Positions 9,102 through 17,354 of a stretch of DNA of 64,000 nt are shown here, one piece after another. The stretch spans positions 8,104-72,103 of the forward strand of contig DAITBA010000020.1 in assembly GCA_036824005.1 (NCBI GenBank). Direction: 5' to 3'. The stretch comes from DAITBA01 sp036824005 (GTDB lineage: Bacteria; Pseudomonadota; Gammaproteobacteria; Burkholderiales; Rhodocyclaceae). Position 1 is the stretch's first letter, and every line of letters begins with the position of its first letter. A model generated the notes under the pieces. That model was not told the DNA's origin and ran no database searches. It worked only from the letters and a program-made list of their open reading frames with translations. A program made the position numbers and the translations under genes.

Positions 9102-10331
9102 CTAGAAGGTGATCTGCGCGCCAGCAAGAATGACATTTGCCTTGTACTGGTTGTCGGCAAAGTTCGAGTCGCGGCGCTCGTCGGTATATGACAAACTGAA
9201 CTGCAAGCCCCGAAGCGCCCTGTACAAGGCAGCGATTGTCGCAGTGCGGACCTTGTCTTCGCGCTGAGCGTTACCTAGCAATGCAACGCCGACGTCGGCG
9301 CGGAAGTCACGCTTTGCTCGCTCGAGTCGACCTTCAACATTAATTTTCGGTGTCGCAGCCCATATCACGGCTGCACCGAGCGCGCGCGTAATCAACGACG
9401 TTGGATTCACATCGTCGACCGAACTCAATTCGCGCCGCGCGCTGAGATTGAGAGTCAGCCTCGGGTCGATTATCCAATCGTAGCTGAGCTTCGCCGTCGG
9501 CGTGCTGAAGTCACGCTCAGGCACATCATCGTAGCTTCGCTCCGACCGCCCGACATATCCGGACAGCGTACTCGCGGCCGTGACCTTCCACGACCCAACT
9601 ACAAGGACTTCGTCCTGGACAAAACTGTTGTCCACCAACCTCCCGTTCACATCCTGCCGATTGGGATATGTTGAATCGGTTCGCCTGACACGCAATCCAA
9701 GCTCGTTACCGTTTGGCCGCTTGTGCTGCAGCCCCACCTCAACGATATCGTTGCGGTTATCGGCGTCCACCAATACCTGCGATGAATTGTTGCTTCGCAC
9801 GTGCCCTACGGCACCGCCAACACCCCACTCAGGATGAAACCAGTAGTAGCCAGACGCAGATCCGCGGGAGTATGTGCCTAAATTTCGGACGGGGCGGCGG
9901 AAATCCGTGAAACCTGTGAGTGTTTTGTTGTGCTCCAATATCACGTCACCGCGAAACCGGTTGCCCAGTTCCCAAAGCCACTTACCGGATGACGTATACG
10001 CATCGTGGCTCAAAAACGAGAATCTATCGTACCGCAAGTGCGCCAACCCGACGTCTACAAGGAACCGTTGCCGACTCACGGGCAGATCAACCTTTAAGAT
10101 CGCTTCAGTACGGCTGATCGTGTCTGACCTGTCGCTGGTACCCAGGAGCGTCTGCGTGTCCGCACCATCCGACAAGCGGAATAGATTGCTGTCGCGGATA
10201 AACGACTGCCCAAGCACCAAGCTTGCCACGTCCCCCTCTCCGGCTGAGGCGTTTCCGACAAATAAAAGGCCACAAGCGAGAACCGAAGCCCGCAGCGCAA
10301 ACGGACAAGAGCCCTGTAGTGTATCGATCAT
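9102..10331 (-). CDS. epsL: EpsL-type outer-membrane beta-barrel protein
   Basis: A 409-residue secreted protein with a signal peptide (MIDTLQGSCPFALRASVLAC, cleavage near ASA at 28-30). The rest is made of alternating polar and aromatic strands typical of a beta-barrel and ends in ILAGAQITF, with a terminal Phe as in outer-membrane proteins. The content matches EpsL proteins of betaproteobacterial exopolysaccharide loci (SFIRDSNLFRLSDG near the mature N-terminus). Its exact function is not established. It is transcribed divergently from the sugar transferase gene, with a 130-base shared upstream region. Confidence 0.82.
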   Translation of the reverse strand: MIDTLQGSCPFALRASVLACGLLFVGNASAGEGDVASLVLGQSFIRDSNLFRLSDGADTQTLLGTSDRSDTISRTEAILKVDLPVSRQRFLVDVGLAHLRYDRFSFLSHDAYTSSGKWLWELGNRFRGDVILEHNKTLTGFTDFRRPVRNLGTYSRGSASGYYWFHPEWGVGGAVGHVRSNNSSQVLVDADNRNDIVEVGLQHKRPNGNELGLRVRRTDSTYPNRQDVNGRLVDNSFVQDEVLVVGSWKVTAASTLSGYVGRSERSYDDVPERDFSTPTAKLSYDWIIDPRLTLNLSARRELSSVDDVNPTSLITRALGAAVIWAATPKINVEGRLERAKRDFRADVGVALLGNAQREDKVRTATIAALYRALRGLQFSLSYTDERRDSNFADNQYKANVILAGAQITF

Positions 10332-10362
10332 AGTGTCCCAATCTTAACAGAACCATCCTCCG

Positions 10363-10387
10363 ACGTAGGTACAAGCCGTCCCTACGT
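10363..10387. promoter_or_regulatory. Inverted repeat in the epsL / sugar transferase divergent promoter region
   Basis: ACGTAGG (10363-10369) and CCTACGT (10381-10387) are perfect 7-base inverted arms 11 bases apart, in the only divergent intergenic region of the locus. The spacing fits a dimeric regulator site. It is followed by a very A/T-rich stretch (about 10425-10460) suitable for promoter elements. No known consensus was matched. Confidence 0.4.
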
Positions 10388-10461
10388 GAATTAGTTCCAT
10401 TCTCCCATTCGGATCGTTTTGGTTATATATTAGAGATAGAGGTCAGGTATATCTTACAACT

Positions 10462-11856
10462 ATGTTTGCTGTTCTCGATCAACAACAAAATATACTCAAG
10501 GTCCGTCTTAGCTTGACGTCCCTAATTGGGATGCTGCTGGACCCGGTGCTGCTCGTCGGATCGCTCGTCGTAGTCATGATCTACTATGGCGAACGCTTCA
10601 GCGCCCCCTATCTTATTTTATCAGCGATTGTGTTCCTGCTGACATTTCCGGGGAAGTCCCAACTCGGGGCGTCCTTGGGTGAGATGTATCGGGATCTATT
10701 ACTCGGATGGGCGCTGCTGTTCGTTGTCCTGATGTTCTTCGGGTACGTCAGCAACTATCTCGGAGTCTTTCCCAAGCGTGTGTTGTTCGCCTGGTTTGTC
10801 GCGGCGCCCGCCAGCCTAATTGGCGGGCACCATATCATGCGCCTGCTCATTCCGAGAGTAATTGCGCTAGGCAGCAATCAGCGCAAGGCAATTGTCGTTG
10901 GGGCAAACGAGCTGGGACTGAAATTGGCAAAACAGATTCGAAGCAACCCCTACCTCGGCATCCAAGTTGTGGGATTCTTTGACGACCGCCAAGAGGCGCG
11001 CCTCGGCAACGTCGGGGACAATACACTACTCGGACCGATGAAAGATCTGGGCGGCTTTGCCAAGCAGCGGGGCATTGATCAGATTTACCTTGCTCTTCCG
11101 ATGGCGTCCCAGCCACGCATCCTGCAAGTTCTGGACGATCTTCGCGATACCACCGCATCGATTTATTTCGTCCCGGATATCTTCGTCACAGATCTGATCC
11201 AGGCGCGGGTCGACGATTTGAACGGGATGCCTGTAGTAGCAGTATGCGAAACGCCGTTTACTGGCGTCAACGGGATGATCAAGCGGACAAGCGACGTTAT
11301 ATTGTCCGTATTGATTCTCATACTCATCTCCCCGATCCTTGCTGCGGTTGCCTGGGGCGTAAAGATGAGCTCCCCCGGCCCGATACTATTCAGGCAACGT
11401 CGCTACGGCCTTGATGGCAAAGAGATAACCGTCTACAAGTTCCGGTCCATGACCGTCTGCGAGGACGGCCCGGATGTCCCCCAGGCGCGACGTAATGACC
11501 CGCGTATCACCCCATTCGGTGCGTTCATCCGCAAGACGTCATTGGATGAGCTGCCCCAGTTTTTCAATGTCCTGCAGGGCCGCATGAGCATTGTGGGTCC
11601 GCGCCCGCATGCCGTGGCCCACAATGAAACCTACCGCAAGCTCATCAAGGGATACATGGTTCGGCACAAGGTCAAACCAGGGATTACCGGCTGGGCCCAG
11701 GTCAATGGATATCGCGGCGAAACCGAGACCCTCGACAAGATGAAGGCCCGCATCGACTACGATCTTGCCTATCTGCGGAACTGGTCGCTTCGACTTGATC
11801 TATTGATCATATTAAAGACGGCTCTGATGGTCTTGGGTGATCGCAAGGCTTACTAA
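10462..11856 (+). CDS. Undecaprenyl-phosphate glucose-1-phosphate transferase (WcaJ-like)
   Basis: A 464-residue polyprenyl-phosphate hexose-1-phosphate transferase. The N-terminal third has several membrane helices, the middle a Rossmann-like CoA-binding domain (KAIVVGANELGLKLAKQI), and the C-terminal half is the bacterial sugar transferase domain starting at IKRTSDVILSVLILILISP, with GPILFRQRRYGLDGKE, KFRSM, TSLDELPQFFNVLQG and KPGITGWAQVNGYRGET. The family loads the first sugar phosphate onto undecaprenyl phosphate at the inner membrane and so begins repeat-unit assembly. Glucose is the usual substrate; galactose is possible. It is the only plus-strand gene of the locus. Confidence 0.93.
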   Translation: MFAVLDQQQNILKVRLSLTSLIGMLLDPVLLVGSLVVVMIYYGERFSAPYLILSAIVFLLTFPGKSQLGASLGEMYRDLLLGWALLFVVLMFFGYVSNYLGVFPKRVLFAWFVAAPASLIGGHHIMRLLIPRVIALGSNQRKAIVVGANELGLKLAKQIRSNPYLGIQVVGFFDDRQEARLGNVGDNTLLGPMKDLGGFAKQRGIDQIYLALPMASQPRILQVLDDLRDTTASIYFVPDIFVTDLIQARVDDLNGMPVVAVCETPFTGVNGMIKRTSDVILSVLILILISPILAAVAWGVKMSSPGPILFRQRRYGLDGKEITVYKFRSMTVCEDGPDVPQARRNDPRITPFGAFIRKTSLDELPQFFNVLQGRMSIVGPRPHAVAHNETYRKLIKGYMVRHKVKPGITGWAQVNGYRGETETLDKMKARIDYDLAYLRNWSLRLDLLIILKTALMVLGDRKAY

Positions 11857-11902
11857 CGCCGCTTCGTTAGGAGGCAGGGCGAGGCGTTCGTTGCGTCGAT
11901 AT

Positions 11903-11988
11903 TGAATCGCGTCAGCGCGGAAAGATGACTGCCGTCCGAACGCCGCGTTCGGGCGTGTCGGAAACGCAAACCCTTCGGACGCGATTCA
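11903..11988. repeat. Nested inverted repeats upstream of the lytic transglycosylase
   Basis: TGAATCGCGTC (11903-11913) pairs perfectly with GACGCGATTCA (11978-11988). Inside it, CCGAACG (11936-11942) pairs with CGTTCGG (11946-11952) around a CCG loop. Together they would fold into a closed, branched structure in RNA. No T-run follows, so it is not a standard terminator. It lies 24 bases before the GTG start of the next gene. Confidence 0.45.
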
Positions 11989-12012
11989 GCTCTGAGCAGG
12001 AGTCAATAACAA

Positions 12013-12780
12013 GTGACAATCAAACCTGCCATCGTGACGGCCACAAGTGGTGCGCTTCTTTTGGGCCTCGTCACAGCTACCTGGGCCGCTGGCGATCCCC
12101 CATGTGGCGATCTACTCCCCGTGGAAAGCGAGCAGGCGCCCGCTCCTAACCCATACGCGCTTAACCTTCCTGACGCCAGCCAATTCCGCCTGCGGCCCAA
12201 TGGTGCCGTTCCGGCTCTGACAAACCGCGAACCCAAGACAACCAATGTCTTGTCCAAGCGGCCATTCGCGTCCGAGATCCTGCGTGCCGCAGACGCGTAC
12301 AAGATTGACGCCGAACTGATACATGCCGTGATCGCTGTCGAATCCGGATACGACCCCAAAGCCGTATCCCCGAAAGGGGCACGCGGGTTGATGCAGCTCA
12401 TGCCCGACACCGCCAGACGCTATGGTCTCAAAGACCTGCGCCGCCCCGACTGCAATATTCGAGTCGGCACAGCATATCTCAAGGACCTGCTCGTCCAGTT
12501 TGGCGACGACGTCAAACTGGCACTCGCGGCCTACAACGCGGGCGAGAACGCGGTTGTTCGGTACGGGAACCGAATCCCCCCGTATCGGGAGACGCTCCAG
12601 TACGTGCCCAAGGTGGTCAGCCTGTACTCGCAGCTCAAACCGTCGCGGCCCGCGCTCGGTACGCAGCCGCAGCGCACGAAGTACTTGCTTCCGAGCCTTG
12701 GGACTTTGGACAGCATGGAACGTGGTGTTCACGACTCGAATCCGGATCAGCTCTCCCAACGCGTGGATACCAGCCCGTAA
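12013..12780 (+). CDS. Lytic transglycosylase (SLT domain, family 1)
   Basis: A 255-residue periplasmic protein with a GTG start preceded by AGGAG. Residues 1-26 form a signal peptide ending in WAAG. The SLT/goose-lysozyme-like domain covers about 88-200: AVIAVESGYDPKAVSPKGA (catalytic Glu110), GLMQLMPDTARRYG and LALAAYNAGENAV are the classical motifs. The family cleaves peptidoglycan glycan strands with formation of 1,6-anhydromuramic acid. It follows the exopolysaccharide locus but codon and base use resemble the housekeeping part, so it probably marks the right border. An 11-bp terminator hairpin follows. Confidence 0.93.
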   Translation: MTIKPAIVTATSGALLLGLVTATWAAGDPPCGDLLPVESEQAPAPNPYALNLPDASQFRLRPNGAVPALTNREPKTTNVLSKRPFASEILRAADAYKIDAELIHAVIAVESGYDPKAVSPKGARGLMQLMPDTARRYGLKDLRRPDCNIRVGTAYLKDLLVQFGDDVKLALAAYNAGENAVVRYGNRIPPYRETLQYVPKVVSLYSQLKPSRPALGTQPQRTKYLLPSLGTLDSMERGVHDSNPDQLSQRVDTSP

Positions 12781-12831
12781 CGGACTCGCGGCCGTGAGCT
12801 GACCAGTCAGCCTGCGGAGCGGCGAATGAAA

Positions 12832-12866
12832 AAGGGCTTGCATCGCTGCAAGCCCTTCGTATTTTT
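12832..12866. terminator. Bidirectional Rho-independent terminator
   Basis: An 11-bp perfect stem AAGGGCTTGCA (12832-12842) / TGCAAGCCCTT (12847-12857) with a TCGC loop is followed by ATTTTT on the plus strand and, because of the A-run before it, by T residues on the minus strand. It ends the lytic transglycosylase transcript and the opposing tRNA-Ser/tRNA-Arg transcript. Confidence 0.85.
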
Positions 12867-12942
12867 GGCGCGCCCGGCAGGATTTGAACCCACGACCCCT
12901 TGGTTCGTAGCCAAGTACTCTATCCAACTGAGCTACGGGCGC
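12866..12942 (-). tRNA. tRNA-Arg (anticodon ACG)
   Basis: A 77-base tRNA. The 5' arm GCGCCCG pairs with CGGGCGC. The anticodon arm is CTTGG-CTACGAA-CCAAG, giving anticodon ACG. The T-arm contains GGGTTCAAATCC and the 3' CCA is encoded (12866-12868). It lies 20 bases after tRNA-Ser and is probably co-transcribed with it. Confidence 0.97.
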
Positions 12943-12962
12943 TCATGTGCAGTGTACCAAAC

Positions 12963-13055
12963 TGGCGGAGAGAGAGGGATTCGAACCCTCGATACAGGTT
13001 TTGCCCGTATACTCCCTTAGCAGGGGAGCGCCTTCGACCTCTCGGCCATCTCTCC
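12963..13055 (-). tRNA. tRNA-Ser (anticodon GCT)
   Basis: A 93-base type II tRNA with long variable arm. The acceptor arm is GGAGAGA with its complement TCTCTCC. The anticodon arm is CTCCC-CTGCTAA-GGGAG, giving GCT. CCA is encoded at 12963-12965. A sigma-70-like promoter lies directly upstream. Confidence 0.97.
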
Positions 13056-13069
13056 GAAAAAGGTTGCGA

Positions 13070-13098
13070 ATCATACCGCCTCCGCTCAGCGCGGTCAA
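13070..13098 (-). promoter_or_regulatory. Sigma-70-type promoter of the tRNA-Ser/tRNA-Arg pair
   Basis: Read on the minus strand, TTGACC (13093-13098) and TATGAT (13070-13075) are separated by 17 bases. Transcription would start close to the tRNA-Ser 5' end at 13055. Confidence 0.7.
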
Positions 13099-13105
13099 AC
13101 CGCCG

Positions 13106-14338
13106 CTAAGCGCTGACCTGGTCCAGATCGAACGCCTTGTGCAATACGCGCACAGCGAGTTCAAGATACTTCTCGTCAATGACAACGGAAATCTTGATCT
13201 CCGATGTCGATATCATCTGAAGATTGATTCCCTCCTCGGCCAGCGTGCGGAACATCTTGCTCGCGATGCCGACATGCGAACGCATGCCAACACCGACCAC
13301 TGAGACTTTTGCGATCCTGGTGTCGCCGGTGATCTCGCGCGCGCCGATGTGTGGCTTGACGGTTTCATTAAGCAGCTTCAGTGCGCGGTTGAACTCGTTC
13401 CGATTGACAGTAAAGGAGAAGTCCGTCATGCCGTCGTGGCCAATGTTCTGGATGATCATGTCCACATCGATGTTGGCTTCGGCGATCGGGCCCAGAATCT
13501 GGTACGCGATGCCAGGACGATCGGGGACTCCGATAACGGTGAGTTTGGCCTCGTCGCGGTTGAAGGCAATGCCGGAAATAATCGGCTGTTCCATCTTGAT
13601 GTCATCCTCGAATGTAATAAGCGTGCCCTCGCCCCCGTCCTGAAAGCTGGACAGCACGCGCAGCTTGACCTTGTACTTGCCTGCAAATTCCACAGACCGG
13701 ATCTGCAGCACCTTCGAACCCAGGCTGGCCATCTCCAGCATTTCCTCGAAGGTAACAGTCTTGAGTCGCCGGGCTTCCGGCACAATGCGCGGATCTGTTG
13801 TGTAGACGCCATCGACATCGGTATAGATCTGGCATTCGTCTGCTCGCAGCGCCGCCGCAAGGGCCACGCCGGTCGTATCCGAACCGCCTCGCCCTAGCGT
13901 AGTGATGTTTCCACCTTCGTCAATGCCCTGGAATCCGGCCACAACGACGACGTAGCCAGCGTCCAGGTCCGCGCGCACGCGCTCTTCGTCGATCTGCACG
14001 ATGCGCGCCTTCGTATATGCGTTGTCGGTGAGGATGCGCACCTGCGCTCCGGTATAGCTCTTCGCTTTTATCCCGATATCGAGCAGCGCCATCGAGAGCA
14101 ACCCGATCGTGACCTGCTCGCCGGTCGAAACCATGACGTCGAGCTCACGCGGATCGGGATTGGTCTGCATTTCCTTAGCAAGCGCAATGAGCCGATTTGT
14201 CTCGCCACTCATGGCGGAAACCACAACAACAAGCTGATCGCCCGCCTCCCTGAACCGTGCGACGCGACGCGCAACATTCTTGATCCGGTCTGGGCTGCCG
14301 ACGGAGGTGCCACCGTACTTCTGAACGATCAATGCCAT
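13106..14338 (-). CDS. lysC: Aspartate kinase
   Basis: A 410-residue enzyme; the ATG at 14338 opens MALIVQKYGGTSVGSPDRI, the conserved amino-acid kinase start. Upstream codons in the same frame are not protein-like. The kinase domain covers about 1-235 (VVVVSAMSGETNRL; TTLGRGGSDTTGVALAAAL), followed by two ACT domains (about 265-405) that bind feedback effectors. It phosphorylates L-aspartate, the first step to lysine, threonine, methionine and diaminopimelate; dapA of the same pathway lies at 22.9-23.8 kb. It has no homoserine dehydrogenase fusion. Confidence 0.96.
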   Translation of the reverse strand: MALIVQKYGGTSVGSPDRIKNVARRVARFREAGDQLVVVVSAMSGETNRLIALAKEMQTNPDPRELDVMVSTGEQVTIGLLSMALLDIGIKAKSYTGAQVRILTDNAYTKARIVQIDEERVRADLDAGYVVVVAGFQGIDEGGNITTLGRGGSDTTGVALAAALRADECQIYTDVDGVYTTDPRIVPEARRLKTVTFEEMLEMASLGSKVLQIRSVEFAGKYKVKLRVLSSFQDGGEGTLITFEDDIKMEQPIISGIAFNRDEAKLTVIGVPDRPGIAYQILGPIAEANIDVDMIIQNIGHDGMTDFSFTVNRNEFNRALKLLNETVKPHIGAREITGDTRIAKVSVVGVGMRSHVGIASKMFRTLAEEGINLQMISTSEIKISVVIDEKYLELAVRVLHKAFDLDQVSA

Positions 14339-14623
14339 GTTCTCTAAAGTGTTGAGAAAAGTCGTTATTTTAGCCCAATTCGCTGACTTCAGTTGGACAG
14401 GTAGCGCGCTCATGCACGGCGCCGGCACGCGCGCGGCGTTGCACGATCGTGACACAATCGCGCTCTAGAACCCCACAAACCGCGTTGTATGTTATGCGGG
14501 TATTGTTCTATACTTCGCGAACCTGCGGCATTTACTGCGGGGGGTAGGAAGCAAGGCAGCGCAATTGCAATCAAATTGGGTCGTACGTAACCTCAAATTC
14601 AAGGACAACACAAGGACAGAGAC

Positions 14624-14914
14624 ATGAAAGCCACAGACAAAGTCGATCCGCGCGAAATCCGGCGCAAACTTGGCCTCAACCAATCCCAATTCTGGGCGAA
14701 GATTGGCGTCACCCAGAGCGGCGGATCCCGCTACGAGAGCGGACGAAACATGCCCCGACCGGTGCAGTCGCTGCTGCGACTGGTTCATGTCGAGCAGATC
14801 GATCCGGCCAGGGTCAAACGCGAGGATTTCGAGGTGGTCGAGTACCTCAAGGCCAGCGACCCGGAGTTGTTCAAGAGCCTCAAGAAGGCGGCCCGGGCAA
14901 GACCAAAGAAGTAA
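14624..14914 (+). CDS. Small HTH (XRE-like) DNA-binding protein
   Basis: A 96-residue basic protein. Residues 9-55 (REIRRKLGLNQSQFWAKIGV then TQSGGSRYESGRNMP) form a Cro/C1-type helix-turn-helix. The C-terminus is rich in Lys, Arg and Ala. Its target and partner are unknown; no toxin gene is next to it. The 285-base region before it holds no other gene I can support. A strong terminator follows that lies inside the end of the convergent radical SAM gene. Confidence 0.85.
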   Translation: MKATDKVDPREIRRKLGLNQSQFWAKIGVTQSGGSRYESGRNMPRPVQSLLRLVHVEQIDPARVKREDFEVVEYLKASDPELFKSLKKAARARPKK

Positions 14915-14943
14915 GTTCGCTCGACGCTCATCGGTTTCGAGCT

Positions 14944-15798
14944 TCAGGGACTGACGCGAACCGTCAGTCCCGCGGTTTTTATTTTCTCTGCCACCGCCTC
15001 AATCGAAGCCGGGGACAGGCGTGCCAGCCGCGGCGCTTCCGGCTGCAGCGACGGACGGGCAATGCCGTAGAGCAGCACGCCCCGGATGCTGGGAATCCCG
15101 ACCGCCTCCAGCAGATCGAGATACGCCGATATTTCGGCATCGCTCGGCCCCGCTCCATCGAGCAGAAAGACGCAGGTCTGCACCCAGGTCGGACATATTT
15201 CGGCACAGCGACGCAGATTGCGGATCACCTGCGCTGGCTTGAGCGTGACACCGTTGATGCGTGCGATACCATCCGCCGTTCCCGCATCGACCTTGAACCA
15301 CACTTCACCACCACACCGATCGAGCGCCGCCAACGCCCGCTGCACGTAGGCACGACCGACAAGGCTGCCGTTGGTGATCAGGCGCAAGGGAATTTCGGTT
15401 CCCAGACCGAAGTGCCGTTTCACGTCGCATATCCGCTCTATCGCGTCGGCCAGTTCTTTTGCACTGGTCGGCTCGCCGTTGCCGGAAATTGCGAAATCCG
15501 CAACCCTGCGGCTGTCCTCGGGAACCCGCTGCGCCAGAAAGTCGCCCCGCAGTACGTTCCCCACCATGCCCCGGAGTTCCTTTTCAAGCAAGCCAAGGTC
15601 AATGACCGGCGCAGCGCCCTTCGTAAGATTTGGCACCTGGCAATAGATGCACCGCCAGTTGCAGGCGTTGTTCGGATTCAGATTGATGCCGATGGATACG
15701 CCCCCCGCCCGCCGGGAGACCACGGGATAGACGTAGCGCAAGCCAGCACTGTCCCGGCTGTGGTCAGTGGCATCGAGCTGTCGCAAGGATTCGGTCAT
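14944..15798 (-). CDS. Radical SAM protein
   Basis: A 284-residue radical SAM enzyme with the iron-sulfur motif CNWRCIYC near residues 46-53, followed by the core features ISGNGEPTSAKEL (SAM-binding GGE-like region) and LRLITNGSL. It resembles the COG0731/wyosine-synthase-like group more than QueE or MoaA, but the reaction is not known. It is divergent from queD, 95 bases away; a 7-deazaguanine link would be speculative. The last codons overlap a terminator of the convergent HTH gene. Confidence 0.8.
   Translation of the reverse strand: MTESLRQLDATDHSRDSAGLRYVYPVVSRRAGGVSIGINLNPNNACNWRCIYCQVPNLTKGAAPVIDLGLLEKELRGMVGNVLRGDFLAQRVPEDSRRVADFAISGNGEPTSAKELADAIERICDVKRHFGLGTEIPLRLITNGSLVGRAYVQRALAALDRCGGEVWFKVDAGTADGIARINGVTLKPAQVIRNLRRCAEICPTWVQTCVFLLDGAGPSDAEISAYLDLLEAVGIPSIRGVLLYGIARPSLQPEAPRLARLSPASIEAVAEKIKTAGLTVRVSP
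14947..14980 (+). terminator. Rho-independent terminator of the HTH gene
   Basis: GGGACTGACG (14947-14956) pairs perfectly with CGTCAGTCCC (14962-14971) around a 5-base loop, followed by GCGGTTTTT. It lies inside the last codons of the convergent radical SAM gene, directly next to its stop codon. Confidence 0.85.
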
Positions 15799-15893
15799 TT
15801 CGCCCGCGTTGATATCGTGGCTCGCGCCGGGCCGGCGCCGAAGGCAATGCTATAATGCGCCGGCGTTTGCTCCCTCACAAGCCGCCACCTTTC

Positions 15894-16361
15894 ATGCGAA
15901 TAACTCGACGCATCGAGTTCGACGCCGGCCACCGCATCCCCGATCATCGCAGCCAGTGCCGCCACTTGCATGGGCATCGCTACGCGCTGGAGGTCACGCT
16001 GTCGGGCTCACCCATCGACCAGCCGGGCTCGTCGGACCAAGGCATGGTAATGGACTTCGCGGACGTAAAGGCATTGGCCATAGCTCATGTGGTTGCCGGC
16101 TGGGACCACGCCTTCCTGGTGTGGAAGGAAGACCGGGCCGTGCTGGAGCTGCTGGGCAGGCTGCCGAACCATAAGACCGTCGTGCTGGACTGCGTGCCCA
16201 CCGCCGAGAATCTCGCGCTGACAGCGTTTCGCATCCTTGACCCGGTCTATCGCGACACCTACGGCAATGGCCTGAGGCTGGAACGGGTGCGCATCTTCGA
16301 AACTCCCAACTGCTGGGCGGACGCCGACCGGATGGACGTGGCACCGCGCCAAGAACGCTGA
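15894..16361 (+). CDS. queD: 6-carboxytetrahydropterin synthase (QueD family)
   Basis: A 155-residue protein from the ATG at 15894 (MRITRRIEFDAGHRI); the frame is open 13 codons upstream but without family similarity. FDAGHR and CRHLHGHRYALEV provide the zinc-binding histidines and the active-site cysteine, MVMDFADVK is the conserved pterin-binding part and PTAENLA the conserved C-terminal motif. The family converts dihydroneopterin triphosphate to 6-carboxytetrahydropterin for queuosine synthesis. A TATAAT box at 15851-15856 is a plausible -10 element, though no good -35 is seen. Confidence 0.92.
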   Translation: MRITRRIEFDAGHRIPDHRSQCRHLHGHRYALEVTLSGSPIDQPGSSDQGMVMDFADVKALAIAHVVAGWDHAFLVWKEDRAVLELLGRLPNHKTVVLDCVPTAENLALTAFRILDPVYRDTYGNGLRLERVRIFETPNCWADADRMDVAPRQER

Positions 16362-16369
16362 CCGGTCAA

Positions 16370-16457
16370 TGGCGGAAGGGGTGGGATTCGAACCCACGGA
16401 TGGTCGCCCATCGCTGGTTTTCAAGACCAGTGCATTCAACCGCTCTGCCACCCTTCC
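16370..16457 (-). tRNA. tRNA-Ser (anticodon TGA)
   Basis: An 88-base type II tRNA. GGAAGGG pairs with CCCTTCC. The anticodon arm is CTGGT-CTTGAAA-ACCAG, giving TGA, and the T-arm is GTGGGTTCGAATCCCAC. CCA is encoded at 16370-16372. It is convergent to queD, 8 bases from its stop. A TAGAAT -10-like box lies upstream at 16491-16496. Confidence 0.97.
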
Positions 16458-16614
16458 CACAGTCTCGTCGTGCCGGCACGCGGCGCCGCGATTCTAGCAC
16501 GCCATGCATCAGGCCGTTTTCGGCTGCGGGCCGCCGACGCGCCAATCGGATTGAAACTTTCCGGCGCACACGTTAGTCTTACGACCGCTATCTTTGGCAA
16601 CGATCGGAGGATTT

Positions 16615-17307
16615 ATGGAAACCCGGTACCAATATGCCGGCCAGAGTACGCCAACCATTGCCCTGGAGCAGAATCGGGTTCTGCGCAACACCTACCTGCT
16701 GCTCGCCTTGAGCATGGTGCCGACGGCGATCGGCGCCCTCGTGGGTGTACAGCTGAGGTTCTCGTTCCTGGCGGGTAGCCCATTCCTCGCCTTCATGTTG
16801 TTCCTTGGCGTGGCTTGGGGCTTCATGTGGGGGATCGAAAAGAACAAGAACAGCGGCTTGGGCGTCGTCCTGCTGCTCGCCTTCACTTTCTTCATGGGCT
16901 TGATGCTGAGCCGCATCTTGCAGGTCTCGCTTGGATTTAGCAACGGCGCCTCGCTGATCGCCCTCGCGGCCGGGGGAACAACGGCGATCTTTGTCACCCT
17001 CGCGGGCATCGCCACCGTTACAAAGAAGGATTTCAGCGCCATCGGCAAGTTCCTGTTCGTCGGCGTTGTCGTCCTGCTGCTGGCGATCGTGGCCAACATC
17101 TTCTTCCAGATCCCGGCCCTCGCCCTGACCATTTCCGCCGTGGCCGTGCTTCTGTTCTCGGCCTACATCCTGTACGACGTGAGCCGCATCGTCACGGGCG
17201 GCGAAACCAACTACGTGTCGGCGACGCTGGCGCTTTACCTGGACATTTACAACGTTTTCGTCAGCCTGCTCAATCTGCTGCTCGCATTCACCGGCCAGCG
17301 CGAATAA
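16615..17307 (+). CDS. Bax inhibitor-1/YccA family membrane protein
   Basis: A 230-residue integral membrane protein; the ATG at 16615 follows a GGAGG ribosome site by 4 bases. Seven membrane helices are visible, and the family pattern GLMLSRILQVSL...GTTAIFVTLAGIATVTKKDFSAIGKFLFVG and YILYDVSRIVTGGETNYVSATLALYLDIYNVF is clear. In E. coli YccA modulates the FtsH protease, and some family members carry Ca2+ or H+. The role here is inferred only from the family. It is a single-gene unit closed by a strong terminator. Confidence 0.93.
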   Translation: METRYQYAGQSTPTIALEQNRVLRNTYLLLALSMVPTAIGALVGVQLRFSFLAGSPFLAFMLFLGVAWGFMWGIEKNKNSGLGVVLLLAFTFFMGLMLSRILQVSLGFSNGASLIALAAGGTTAIFVTLAGIATVTKKDFSAIGKFLFVGVVVLLLAIVANIFFQIPALALTISAVAVLLFSAYILYDVSRIVTGGETNYVSATLALYLDIYNVFVSLLNLLLAFTGQRE

Positions 17308-17329
17308 GTGGCGCAGCAAATCTTCCGGA

Positions 17330-17354
17330 AAGGCGGCGCAAGCCGCCTTTTTTA
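17330..17354. terminator. Terminator between the Bax-inhibitor-like gene and rlmD
   Basis: AAGGCGGC (17330-17337) pairs with GCCGCCTT (17342-17349) around GCAA, followed by TTTTT on the plus strand. It ends the plus-strand gene and overlaps the stop codon of the convergent rlmD. Confidence 0.85.

Noticed and set aside
11900..12010. Cyclic-di-GMP (GEMM) riboswitch before the lytic transglycosylase
   Set aside because: ACGCAAACCCTTCGG resembles part of the motif, but the first conserved half is missing.
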